A stretch of 49,368 bases of DNA, from NCBI GenBank assembly GCA_910585615.1, contig CAJUFO010000025.1, positions 1-49,368 of the forward strand, written 5' to 3'. The stretch comes from an uncultured Acetatifactor sp. GTDB lineage: Bacteria > Bacillota > Clostridia > Lachnospirales > Lachnospiraceae. Numbering within the stretch: the first letter of the stretch is position 1; each line of letters begins with the position of its first letter. Both the position numbers and the translations under genes were made by a program. This document shows positions 32,985 to 41,822 of the stretch, in pieces. The notes beneath the pieces are model-generated. The model was not told the DNA's origin, ran no database searches, and saw only the letters and a list, made by a program, of their open reading frames with translations.

Positions 32985-35328
32985 GTCTTATATTTCGATT
33001 CGCCCCGCTCTTCCCCATCTTCTTCCGGTAATCCCCCGGCGTCATGCCAGTATGCTTCTTTACAAAGGTGAAGAAGTAGTTCTTCGTGGAAAAGCCCAGC
33101 TTGTCGCTGATCTCCGACAGGGACATGTCCGTGTCCAGCAGCAGGCTGCAGATTAGCGCCAACTTCTTCTGGGTGATATAGCCCGACAGGGAATCCCCGG
33201 TATTCTCCTTGAACACATTCCGCAGATAATTCACGGACAGATGCACCTGGTCTGCCAAAAAGCCCACCGACAGATCTGGGTTGTAGATGTTCCCCTCCAC
33301 CAGCCGCAGGATATTGTCTATCAGCTCCTTTTTCCCGGAGTCCGCCTCCTTTGCCTTTGCCATCTGCTCAATGTCGTTTACGCAGCGGGCACAGAGCCTG
33401 GCTTCTATGGCCTGCAGGGTGCTCTGTTCCAGGGATTTGTAGTCCCAGTCCCCCTCCGCGGCGATATAGTGCATGAGTTCCAGCCTCTGCAGGGAGGTGG
33501 TGAGCTGCAGGATGGAGCACAGAATCTGTTCGATGCGGTAGGTTCGGATCGCGCTGACGAAATCGCGCACATATCCTGACGCGGCTTCCGGAGCCAGGGA
33601 CTTGACGGCGCCTAACAGGGAGTCCCCAATCGCGAAGGGATAGGTCTGCTCCAGGGCGGGGGCCAGGCGCAGGCCGGCAGCGGCATGGATGGAGCCGTTT
33701 CCGGTGACGAAGCGCTGGGAGAAGGCCTCGTAGGCGCTCTGGTAGGACAGGGACAGCTCTGTCAGCTCCTCCACCGTGTCGCCGATTCCGGCGGAGAAGG
33801 TAATCTTATAATGCTTTAGGAGGAAGCCCTGGGCCTCCTGCAGCAGCCGGACGATCTCCTCGGTGTTGGGCTCGTTGAAATTCAGCAGGAAGACCACAAA
33901 GGGAGAGTCGGTCTCTATGTGCTGGACGATCACCGTGGAGGAGAGGAGTTCCTCCGTCACGTTCTGGACCACATATTTCAGCAGGCTGGCCTCCACATGG
34001 ATGCCGGACTGCTCCGATGTGGGAGGGTCGATGCCCAGCAGCAGGATCAGGCTGTCTTTTTCATGGAGGCTGGCGTTCAGGGCCTCCAGCTCGGCGCTGT
34101 ACTGGGAGAGGGCACCGGAGGTGTCCGTCAGCAGGGACTTCAGGAACTGCTTGTTCTTGTCTTTCATATAGGCATGGCTTACCTGCTGGAGGTCCGTGTT
34201 GATGTTCAGGATCTTCTGGTAGGCCTGGGACAGGTAATCGAAATCATTGCCCGGCACTGCCTCCTGCCCGCTGTCTGGCTCCTTGGGCTGCTCAGAGGAC
34301 AGCGCCGGGTGGGCGGATATGTAGGTCTTGAGCTGCCTGAGGGGATTATAGATGATCCAGCTCAGCAGCAGGGAGAGCACCAGGCCAACCCCTAAGTAGA
34401 CCGCGGAATAGCAGAATAGCGTAGACATGGCGGAGTTCTCCGGGTAGATGTACCTATTGTTCAGACTGCAGATATAAGTGATGCCCAGGCCGATGTTCTT
34501 GATGTACCTCACGGACTGGCGGCCCGGCCCCTGGCGGTAGGAGAAGGAGCCGCGGTTCTCCGTAGCGTCCTGTACCCGGCGGTACAGCTCGTTTTCCCTG
34601 TAGTCTGTGCCGAAGAGGTCGGGATTCGAGGCGGACATGACCTTTCCGGCGCTGCTGACCAGGATGATGTCGATGTATTCGCTGTCGCCTAAGGAGAGCA
34701 TGTCCGAATAGGCCTGGTAATCCAGGTTCACCACCATGGCGCCCGCAGGGTTGGAATAGAAGACCATGGTGAGTACAGGGACGTCCCGGTGGGGGATGCC
34801 GTCCGTCAGGCAGTCGATGCGGCGGGGATAGCAGAACAGGGGGCGGATGCTGGGGGTCATATCCTCCAGAATCTGAAAGATCTCGCTGTCGCTGTGGTTT
34901 TCGATGGCAGTGCGGCCCGCGTGGTCATGGATGGTTCCCGTCCGGAAATTGATGAGATAGACGGAATTCACCAGGGAGCTGGCCATGCGGATGCTGGTGC
35001 TCAGCTCATTCGCCTCCAGCGCCAGGGCATTGCTGTAGGTATCCCCATAGAGGATGTTGCCCGTGGAGGTGCGGTCCAGGATATTGTAGCAGTAGCTGAT
35101 GATATCCTTTAAGGTGGTCTGGTTCACATTGTAGGCTTGGGTGATGGTATACTCCTGCATGCCCTCCAGGGTATCGCGATAGTCCCTGTTCATGAACAGG
35201 AAGACGATGATGATGAACAGGAGGAAGATGACGCAGGTGGCCAGCAGATAGGAGTACAGTACCTTTTTATAGTAGATGCTGCTGCGGTATTCCTGGTTCA
35301 TTGTCTTGATGACATTTTTCATGCTCAT
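32971..35328 (-). CDS. Membrane-bound AraC-family sensor-regulator
   Basis: This 785-residue protein is of the type common in Firmicutes sugar loci. TM1 is at about 23-46, an extracytoplasmic sensing domain spans about 50-295, and TM2 (YSAVYLGVGLVLSLLLSWIIY) lies near 300-325. A cytoplasmic linker follows, then a C-terminal AraC double helix-turn-helix in the last 100 residues (SVGFLADQVHLSVNYLRNVF, MSLSEISDKLGFSTKNYFF, GMTPGDYRK). The ATG at 35328 is preceded by AAGGAG ten bases upstream. It lies between the permease genes and the binding protein, so it probably senses extracellular oligosaccharide and controls this transporter and the enzymes around it. Confidence 0.88.
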   Translation of the reverse strand: MSMKNVIKTMNQEYRSSIYYKKVLYSYLLATCVIFLLFIIIVFLFMNRDYRDTLEGMQEYTITQAYNVNQTTLKDIISYCYNILDRTSTGNILYGDTYSNALALEANELSTSIRMASSLVNSVYLINFRTGTIHDHAGRTAIENHSDSEIFQILEDMTPSIRPLFCYPRRIDCLTDGIPHRDVPVLTMVFYSNPAGAMVVNLDYQAYSDMLSLGDSEYIDIILVSSAGKVMSASNPDLFGTDYRENELYRRVQDATENRGSFSYRQGPGRQSVRYIKNIGLGITYICSLNNRYIYPENSAMSTLFCYSAVYLGVGLVLSLLLSWIIYNPLRQLKTYISAHPALSSEQPKEPDSGQEAVPGNDFDYLSQAYQKILNINTDLQQVSHAYMKDKNKQFLKSLLTDTSGALSQYSAELEALNASLHEKDSLILLLGIDPPTSEQSGIHVEASLLKYVVQNVTEELLSSTVIVQHIETDSPFVVFLLNFNEPNTEEIVRLLQEAQGFLLKHYKITFSAGIGDTVEELTELSLSYQSAYEAFSQRFVTGNGSIHAAAGLRLAPALEQTYPFAIGDSLLGAVKSLAPEAASGYVRDFVSAIRTYRIEQILCSILQLTTSLQRLELMHYIAAEGDWDYKSLEQSTLQAIEARLCARCVNDIEQMAKAKEADSGKKELIDNILRLVEGNIYNPDLSVGFLADQVHLSVNYLRNVFKENTGDSLSGYITQKKLALICSLLLDTDMSLSEISDKLGFSTKNYFFTFVKKHTGMTPGDYRKKMGKSGANRNIRQEKP

Positions 35329-35418
35329 GGCAATGTGCTCCTTTGTTTTTTGGGGGTAGTTCAAAAGTTAATGGTGGTTTGTATTATCGTTACATATTGT
35401 AGTTTTTCCGCTGGGGGC

Positions 35419-35538
35419 GGGCAGAGGCCCTAAAACCCAGAGGGCGGACTTTAGGGCTCGCTTCGCTCCTCAAATAGTCGAATACCCAACTGCTCGAGCC
35501 AGCTCGGCAGTTGGGTCTCCGCCTATTTGACTCTGCCC
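35419..35538. repeat. Predicted three-way-junction structured element
   Basis: Outer stem GGGCAGAG / CTCTGCCC (35419-35426, 35531-35538) encloses stem 2, GCCCTAAA / TTTAGGGC (35427-35434, 35450-35457), and stem 3, TCAAATAG / CTATTTGA (35470-35477, 35523-35530). Stem 3 is capped by CCCAACTGC / GCAGTTGGG and CGAGC / GCTCG. The helices abut with no spare bases at two of the three junctions. No protein-coding potential is apparent. It could be a structured RNA, or a dispersed intergenic repeat, on either strand. Confidence 0.6.
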
Positions 35539-35794
35539 TTTGCGGACATTATACCATTTCCTGTTTGCGACACGCAAGCGGTTTGAATCGTTAAGATGAT
35601 GCTTTTCTTTATTTTGTGAAGTTGAAATGTGGAAAAAGGGATAGTATCATAAAATCACACCTGCAGCGGAACGGCAGCATAGACATGCAGGAGGGCGCCC
35701 ATGCAGAGAGCCGCCGGATTCCGCAGACCGATGCAGACCATGTACATGATACATCGTATATAGGCAAAAAGAGAGAAAGTGAGGAAACATATTT
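35539..35794 (+). other. Leader region of the binding-protein gene
   Basis: No gene is supported here; a 60-codon frame at 35616-35798 lacks any family features. The region holds the probable promoter and a leader of about 140 bases. No further structure is clear. Confidence 0.4.
35622..35650 (+). promoter_or_regulatory. Promoter of the sugar-binding lipoprotein gene
   Basis: TTGAAA (35622-35627) and TATCAT (35645-35650) are separated by 17 bases, each one mismatch from consensus. The start codon is about 145 bases downstream, leaving a long leader. Confidence 0.6.
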
Positions 35795-37519
35795 ATGAAA
35801 AAGAAATGGCTCGCGCTTGCGCTATCAGCAGTGATGGCAGCAGGAACCCTGACAGCATGCGGCGGCTCCGGTGACGGGAACGTTTCTTCCGATAACCAGG
35901 ACAGCTCCAAACAGGAGTCCTCCCAGGATTCCCAGGAGAGCTCCGAGGAAAGCTCCGAAGGAGACTCCCAGGAAAGCGCAGACAGCGGTTCTGCCGCCTC
36001 CGGCGAAGCGGTGACGATCAAGTTCCTCCACAAGGGCCCCAAGCCCGACGGGTGGGACGCGGTCTATGAGAAATACCTGGAGATGACAAAGGATACCCTG
36101 AACATCGAGCTGGACATCAACTGGGTGGAGCACGCGGACTATAAGGATAAGCTGAACCTGGAGATCACCTCCGGCTCCGAGTGGGATCTGGTCTTCGACG
36201 CCTCCTGGGTGCAGCTGAAGAACCTGGCTCCGGAAGGGTATTACGCGGATCTCTCCAAATATTTCAACAACCCGGAGGAATATCCCGGCCTGGCAAAGGC
36301 TTTCTCCGCGGAGACCATGGAGTCCAATATCTGGTTCGATTCCATGTGCTACATTCCCCTCTATGAGGTATACGGAAACGGAATCCCGTGCATCTGGTAC
36401 CGGCTGGACTGGGCCAAGGAGTGGAACATCGGCACCGACGGCAAGATAGAGAGCTATGAGGACATGGAGAAATACTGGCAGGCCGCTGTGGACAATGGCA
36501 AGATCGGCTACGGCGCCACCCAGGCCAGAGGCTTCTTCCAGCAGCTCTCCTTAAGGGGCGAGGTGTACCCGGGTTCCGCGGAGGCGGGGCTGCAGCAGTT
36601 CTCCGCGGCGGGTCTGACCATCTGGACCTACACCAAGGACAACCAGCTCGTCGCCTATGCGGTGGAGGGCTCCGGAGATGAGAGCTTCAAGGATTTCCCG
36701 GAGGGCTGGCAGCGGGACTTCGGCATGGACAGATATGAGAAGTTCGCCCAGTGGCAGGAGGCCGGTTACATCGATCCCGATTCCCTGAGCTGTACCGATG
36801 CGGCTACGCCTTTCGAGAGCGGCCTGAGCGCATCCTATGTGGGCACCCTGGACGACTATGTGGGCGTAAAGGATATGGAGCAGACCCTGGGCGAGGGCAC
36901 GGTAGGCTTCTTCGTATACTATGACGGCATCCGGAACATGGAGAAGGGCGCCATCGCTGTGGACTACGCCGGAAACAACGGCCTGTGCGTCCCCGCAAAC
37001 TCCGACAAGATAGATTCCACCATGAAGTTCCTGGATTGGCTCTTCGGCTCCCAGGAGGCCCATGACCTGTTCCAGCTAGGCATCGAGGGCGTGGACTTCA
37101 AGTACGGAGAGACGGAAGGGACTTATGAGACATTGACCTCCTACAGCTCTGACTTCGGCGGCTATGGGTGGACCTGGAATCCTGAGTACGCGTTGATTTC
37201 CGCGGCTTATGACGATGAGGCCCTTGCCTACAGACAGTATGAATACAATCCGGAGAGCTTCAGCTCCCTGCCGATTCTGGGCTTCCACTTCGACACCACG
37301 GACGTGGATCTCTCCACGGCAGTGGCCCAGTGCAAGGCCGTGACGGACATGGTGGCTACCGTGAAGCTCCATGGCATCAAGACAGACGGCAACGGCAACA
37401 CCTATGACACCATTACCGAGATGCTGAACGCGAACACGGCTTCCGCCATGGAGAACGGCGGGCAGCAGGTGGTGGACACTCTGGTGGAGCAGCTGACGGC
37501 ATTCCTGGCCGAGAAATAA
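35795..37519 (+). CDS. Extracellular sugar-binding lipoprotein
   Basis: This 574-residue solute-binding protein has a lipoprotein signal peptide with lipobox LTAC (Cys22), then a Ser/Glu/Asp-rich linker (about 25-70) that spaces the receptor from the membrane. The binding domain begins VTIKFLHKGPKPDGWDAVYE, of the LplA/family 1 type used for oligosaccharides. It should deliver substrate to the LplB/LplC-type permeases across the divergent AraC-sensor gene. Ribosome binding site GTGAGG. A strong hairpin downstream separates it from the heparinase-like gene, consistent with higher expression of the binding protein. Confidence 0.9.
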   Translation: MKKKWLALALSAVMAAGTLTACGGSGDGNVSSDNQDSSKQESSQDSQESSEESSEGDSQESADSGSAASGEAVTIKFLHKGPKPDGWDAVYEKYLEMTKDTLNIELDINWVEHADYKDKLNLEITSGSEWDLVFDASWVQLKNLAPEGYYADLSKYFNNPEEYPGLAKAFSAETMESNIWFDSMCYIPLYEVYGNGIPCIWYRLDWAKEWNIGTDGKIESYEDMEKYWQAAVDNGKIGYGATQARGFFQQLSLRGEVYPGSAEAGLQQFSAAGLTIWTYTKDNQLVAYAVEGSGDESFKDFPEGWQRDFGMDRYEKFAQWQEAGYIDPDSLSCTDAATPFESGLSASYVGTLDDYVGVKDMEQTLGEGTVGFFVYYDGIRNMEKGAIAVDYAGNNGLCVPANSDKIDSTMKFLDWLFGSQEAHDLFQLGIEGVDFKYGETEGTYETLTSYSSDFGGYGWTWNPEYALISAAYDDEALAYRQYEYNPESFSSLPILGFHFDTTDVDLSTAVAQCKAVTDMVATVKLHGIKTDGNGNTYDTITEMLNANTASAMENGGQQVVDTLVEQLTAFLAEK

Positions 37520-37594
37520 GAGAATACGGAACAGACCGGAAGCTGCCGTGCAGGACATGAAGTGAGTCCCAGGGCAATGGACGGCTGGCAACAG

Positions 37595-37625
37595 GAAGAG
37601 CAGCTGCGCAGGCATGCTGCTCTTC
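37595..37625 (+). terminator. Hairpin after the binding-protein gene
   Basis: GAAGAGCAGC and GCTGCTCTTC form a perfect ten-base stem with an 11-base loop, followed by TTAATGATAAT. Possibly a leaky terminator or mRNA-stabilising structure upstream of the heparinase-like gene. Confidence 0.5.
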
Positions 37626-37709
37626 TTAATGATAATAGAGAGGTCTGGCATACAGGGCAGGATAGGGCAGCGGAATGCGCCCGCATAGGAAGATGGAAAG
37701 GTAGTATAA

Positions 37710-40700
37710 ATGATGAATGAGGCGAGAATCGATTTACGGAGAGAATGGCGGCAGGAGGTATGGGAGACAGGCGTGAGGTTCGCCTTTCCCGTGTCGGAGG
37801 ATGCGAAAGGGTTCTATCCCTGGGGCTTCGTGCGAAAGAACGACAGCGCGGCCAATCTGGTGGGATGGCATGGGATTTTCGTGACCCTGCGGGAGAAAGG
37901 GGAAGGAGCAGATCCGGCTTCGGACGAGGACAGGGCCGCGCCTGGAGCTTCGGACGAGGACAGGGCTGTGCCTGGAGCTTCGGATGGATACAGGGCTGCA
38001 CAGGGGGATTCGGGTGTGGCCACGCTGCGTGTCAGGGTGTCCTTTGCGGAGTTGGAGCCGCTGGAGACGGAAGTTCCGGCAATCGTGCAGGGCGGAGGAG
38101 TCCAGGTGGAGATTCCGTTCACCGCATTTCCTCTGGAGCTTGCGAAAGGGAACAGATGGGAGTTCGTGACAGCGGTGGAGATTGCCTGGGAGGGCGCGGA
38201 GCTGGAGCTGGCGGAATGCACGGTTCGGCGCAGGCCCGGCATCTATATCCGGATGCCGGTGCGGGGCAGGGCCGGAGTTGTGGGAGAGCAGATAGAATAT
38301 CGGGGAAGCGTATATAATTGTTCCTCTGAACGCATGGCGGTTACGGCGGAGCAGGTGTTCCAGGGATGGGAGTCGCTTCTGGCGCAAATCCGTTTGGGGA
38401 CAGAGGATATAATCCTGGCACCCGGCGAGAGCGTTCCCCTGTTGGTCTCAGTGACGGTGCACGATTACATGGTGCCGGGAGGCCATGAGAATACCCGAAT
38501 CATAGTGCGGGGCCAGGGAGCAAGCGTCTCCTGCCAGGACAGCGTGGAGCTGAAGTCCCTCTGCCGCCTGCCCCACCCTTACCTCTACCACGATGCCGCC
38601 GCCTGGCGGCAGACGGCGGAGAATATCAGGAGATACGAGCCCTACCGACAGGTCTGCCAGGGCTATCGGGAGGAGGCGGAGGGGTGGACGGTCACCGATT
38701 CTCTGCCGGGGCGTGGTTTCTGCTATGAGACGAAGACGGAGAACCAGATTATGTCCACGGCCTACCTGTACGCCCTGACCGGGGAGGTAAGGTACGCGGA
38801 GAAGCTGGCGGACTTCTTCCGGCGCTTTTCCAACCCCCTGACCGGGTATCCTGTAAAGAAGCGGGGGTGCAGCCAGTCCTATGTCCAGGAGGGGCATTTC
38901 TTCAAGCATCTTGCCGTCGCCTATGACATCATCTGCGACTCCGGCGTGCTGGACCAGGAGGAGCGGGAGGCTGTGGAGGGGTGCTTCCGCCTGTACATGG
39001 AGATGCTGGACGCGCATATTCTGGACGGGCGCATCTCCAACTGGATCCTATCGGAGCTGCAGGGGGCGCTGTTCTGCGCGTTGACTCTGCAGGACATGGA
39101 CAGGGCGCTGCGCTTCGCCTTTGGAAGCGGCGGCATCTTCGAACAGTTCCGCTATGGCATCTTCAATGACGGATGGTGGCATGAATGCTCCGTGGGTTAT
39201 AATACATGGGTGTCTTCCATCATGCTCCATACGGCCCACGCGCTGCTGCCCTTTGGATATAACCTGGTGCACACCTGTTTCCCCATCCCTTTCAACAAAG
39301 AGGTCAGCTCCACTTATCGGGGGCAGGCCCCCAAAGTGGATTTCGGCATGTACAATCAGAAATGGGGCGGCAATCACAAGCCCGCCGTCTGCATCAAGGA
39401 TATGTTCGATGCCACGCTTCCTTTCCTGGACTATAGGGGCGTATTGTTCGGCATTGCCGATTCCGATGAGAAGAGGCTGTCAGGGGCGCACTTCGGCTCC
39501 ACCTATGACCTGGCGTACCGATATTACCGTGATTCCAGGTATCTGGCTGTCATCGCCATGAATGAGGCGGATGCCATCTTCGGGGAGCCGGAGATTCACG
39601 CCCTGGCGCTGGCGGAGGAAGGTTCTCTGGCATCAAGGCCCGGCATGGCAGATGACCGAGAGGAACCGGAGGCTCCTGCCCGGGCGTTGTGGGAGAAAGG
39701 GCATGCAGAGGCCTGTTCAGGAGAGGGCCATGCAGGGATTTGCCCGGGAGAGAGCCATGCAGGAGCCTGTCCGTCAGAGGGTTATGCGCAGGCCGATCCG
39801 ACAGAGAAGCCGGGTACGGGAGGGGAGGCCGTGGAAAAGGTTCCGGGAGGGAAGGGGAGGCCCCCTATGGGCAATGCCTGCGCGGACAATATCGGCCTGG
39901 CCCTCCTGCGCAGCCAGAAGCCCGGCAGGGCCCAGAGGGACCAGATACAGGCGGTGCTGCGCTACGGCTCCCACGGCAATGCCCACGGCCATTTCGACAT
40001 CACCGACCTGCTTTCTGTCATGCGCTATGGAAGGAGTTTCTTCAACCCGGAGAACTGCTGGTGGGGCTACGCCCATTTCATGTATAAATTCTACGTGCAG
40101 TGCTCCCTGACCAAAAACATGGTGGTGGTGGACGAGAAGATGCAGAACCCCGCGGATTCAAGGCGGATTCTCTGGCACAGCGAAGAGGGGCTGCAGGCGG
40201 CGGGAATCGAGGTGCGGGCGAAATGGTCCTACCCGCCCTACGGCGGCATGGTCTATACCCAGGACGGCCAGACGGCCACCAAGGAGGAGCTGCGCAGGCG
40301 CTGTAAGATGAACGGTTGTTTCCTGCCGATTGTGGAGGGAGAGGGAAGCCCCGGCTACGGTGAGCTCACCGGCTTCACGGAGCCCATCCTGCAGCGGCGG
40401 GTCATGGCGGTGGCGGATGACTATATCGTGCTCTTTGACTATGTGGAGGGAGAACGGGAGCATGTCTACGACAGCCTGATGCAGATAAAGGGATTTCTGG
40501 GAATGGGCGGAAAACAGGTAAAAAAAGTGCGTCATACAGAGCAGATGAATTCCGACCCTATATCCGACGCCCAGTTCATCACAGACTGCGACTGGTACGA
40601 GGTAAAGGGAGGCAGCGTAGCACGGTTCCGCACCGTATTCACGGAGGAGCACGCGGGGGAGAGGCTGATCTGCGACCGGTCGAACTACAACGAGCCGGGC

Positions 40701-41696
40701 ATCCTGAACATGGACATCCACACGGCATGGCCCAGGGAGACGGAGCAGATGGTGGGACGGGTGGCGGTCTATGATGGCTGGGCCGCGGATGGAGACGGAT
40801 ACACCATTCCGTTGTCCTACCGTGTGGAATTGGACCAAATCACAGCAGAGGAAGGAGCCTTCGACGGCTGGATTCTGGGCCGGGGGGAGGTGTCCCTGGA
40901 TGTGGCAGGGGCTTCCCGGGCGGTGCTGTCCCTGAAGCAGGGTGCCATGCACAATGAAATCGGCGAGCCTGTCAGGACGCCCCAGGGGGTGTTCTGGGGG
41001 GAAATCTGCCTGGAACTGGAAGACGGGAGCATAATCGACCTGGGCCAATGCATGAAGGAAGCATGGGATTCTGACCAGGATACAGAGCGTACGGGGGCGC
41101 CCGGATTCGAACAGGATGGCGCGCTCCAGGATTGTGTGGCCAAGTACGATGGAACCCAGGATTGTGATGCCCGGTGTGGCAGAACTCAGGGCGGCGCGCC
41201 TCAAGAGTGCGATGCCCAAAGCAGCGCGGGTCAGGACTACAGAGCCGACCGCAGATGGATCGCACGGAGGGTCAGCATGGAAAACGTGGACTCCGGGTGC
41301 GGAATCGGCAGAGATTATAAAGGCGGCCGGGTGACAATCGTAGGGACGGAGTACCCCTATGCAGTAGGAGCCAGCCCCATAGACCACGGGAGGGAAAGCC
41401 GCATCATCCTGGACTTGGAGGGGCTGCATGCAGTGCGGCTGACCGCCTGCGTGGGCGTGGATGCCTTTGCGGGGGACGAATGGCAGAGGCGCAAGACCTA
41501 CGCCGTGCGGAGCAGAGGCCGGACAGGGCGGTTTTTGACGGTCATAGAGCCATACGAGTCGGAATCCGTCATCGCCCGGGTAGAAGCAGAGGGCCCGGAC
41601 TGCGTGAAGGTGTGGCTAAAGGACGGACAGGTACAGACCGTCTCCCTGTCCGGCATGGAGGAGGGCCGGCCGAAGGTTGGGATGCGCCGTTCATAG
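37710..41696 (+). CDS. Giant heparinase II/III-like polysaccharide lyase
   Basis: This 1328-residue protein has an N-terminal beta-rich region (about 1-285), an alpha/alpha-toroid (about 290-640, with HPYLYHDAAAWR and a His-rich segment GWWHECSVGYNTW) and the heparinase II/III C-terminal beta domain from about 755 (HGNAHGHFDITDLLSVMRYG). Such lyases cleave uronic-acid-containing glycans by beta-elimination; the GH88 enzyme would act on the products. There is no signal peptide, which is unusual for a lyase. It is much longer than the usual 600-900 residues, partly because of three in-frame repeat inserts near residues 70-99, 664-699 and 1140-1180. A second start codon follows immediately (37713). 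Substrate unknown. Confidence 0.75.
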   Translation: MMNEARIDLRREWRQEVWETGVRFAFPVSEDAKGFYPWGFVRKNDSAANLVGWHGIFVTLREKGEGADPASDEDRAAPGASDEDRAVPGASDGYRAAQGDSGVATLRVRVSFAELEPLETEVPAIVQGGGVQVEIPFTAFPLELAKGNRWEFVTAVEIAWEGAELELAECTVRRRPGIYIRMPVRGRAGVVGEQIEYRGSVYNCSSERMAVTAEQVFQGWESLLAQIRLGTEDIILAPGESVPLLVSVTVHDYMVPGGHENTRIIVRGQGASVSCQDSVELKSLCRLPHPYLYHDAAAWRQTAENIRRYEPYRQVCQGYREEAEGWTVTDSLPGRGFCYETKTENQIMSTAYLYALTGEVRYAEKLADFFRRFSNPLTGYPVKKRGCSQSYVQEGHFFKHLAVAYDIICDSGVLDQEEREAVEGCFRLYMEMLDAHILDGRISNWILSELQGALFCALTLQDMDRALRFAFGSGGIFEQFRYGIFNDGWWHECSVGYNTWVSSIMLHTAHALLPFGYNLVHTCFPIPFNKEVSSTYRGQAPKVDFGMYNQKWGGNHKPAVCIKDMFDATLPFLDYRGVLFGIADSDEKRLSGAHFGSTYDLAYRYYRDSRYLAVIAMNEADAIFGEPEIHALALAEEGSLASRPGMADDREEPEAPARALWEKGHAEACSGEGHAGICPGESHAGACPSEGYAQADPTEKPGTGGEAVEKVPGGKGRPPMGNACADNIGLALLRSQKPGRAQRDQIQAVLRYGSHGNAHGHFDITDLLSVMRYGRSFFNPENCWWGYAHFMYKFYVQCSLTKNMVVVDEKMQNPADSRRILWHSEEGLQAAGIEVRAKWSYPPYGGMVYTQDGQTATKEELRRRCKMNGCFLPIVEGEGSPGYGELTGFTEPILQRRVMAVADDYIVLFDYVEGEREHVYDSLMQIKGFLGMGGKQVKKVRHTEQMNSDPISDAQFITDCDWYEVKGGSVARFRTVFTEEHAGERLICDRSNYNEPGILNMDIHTAWPRETEQMVGRVAVYDGWAADGDGYTIPLSYRVELDQITAEEGAFDGWILGRGEVSLDVAGASRAVLSLKQGAMHNEIGEPVRTPQGVFWGEICLELEDGSIIDLGQCMKEAWDSDQDTERTGAPGFEQDGALQDCVAKYDGTQDCDARCGRTQGGAPQECDAQSSAGQDYRADRRWIARRVSMENVDSGCGIGRDYKGGRVTIVGTEYPYAVGASPIDHGRESRIILDLEGLHAVRLTACVGVDAFAGDEWQRRKTYAVRSRGRTGRFLTVIEPYESESVIARVEAEGPDCVKVWLKDGQVQTVSLSGMEEGRPKVGMRRS
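37917..38006 (+). repeat. In-frame 30-bp tandem repeat 1 in the heparinase-like gene
   Basis: Three units of exactly 30 bases encode ASDEDRAAPG, ASDEDRAVPG and ASDGYRAAQG. The first two units are nearly identical at DNA level, which indicates recent duplication. Confidence 0.85.
39699..39806 (+). repeat. In-frame 27-bp tandem repeat 2 in the heparinase-like gene
   Basis: Four units of 27 bases encode GHAEACSGE, GHAGICPGE, SHAGACPSE and GYAQADPTE. The patch lies between the toroid and the beta domain. Confidence 0.8.
41127..41249 (+). repeat. In-frame 30-bp tandem repeat 3 in the heparinase-like gene
   Basis: Units QDCVAKYDGT, QDCDARCGRT, an interrupting QGGAP, QECDAQSSAG and a partial QDYRAD follow each other. 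It lies before the last beta-sandwich-like segment. Confidence 0.65.
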
Positions 41697-41822
41697 CCCC
41701 CCTGCAATTCAATCCTTGCGAACATGGCAACCTTTGTGTTATGATAGGAAAAGATATCCGGGCTGTCAGGGGGGCGGTCCGGGAAGAAAGACACAGGAAA
41801 AGGATGCCATCAGGCGACAGCC

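Noticed and set aside
35616..35798. 60-codon frame upstream of the binding-protein gene
   Set aside because: It overlaps a good promoter and leader, has no suitable ribosome binding site, and shows no family features.
37917..38006. CRISPR-like array in the heparinase-like gene
   Set aside because: The units are contiguous with no spacers, in frame with the protein, and no cas genes are nearby.
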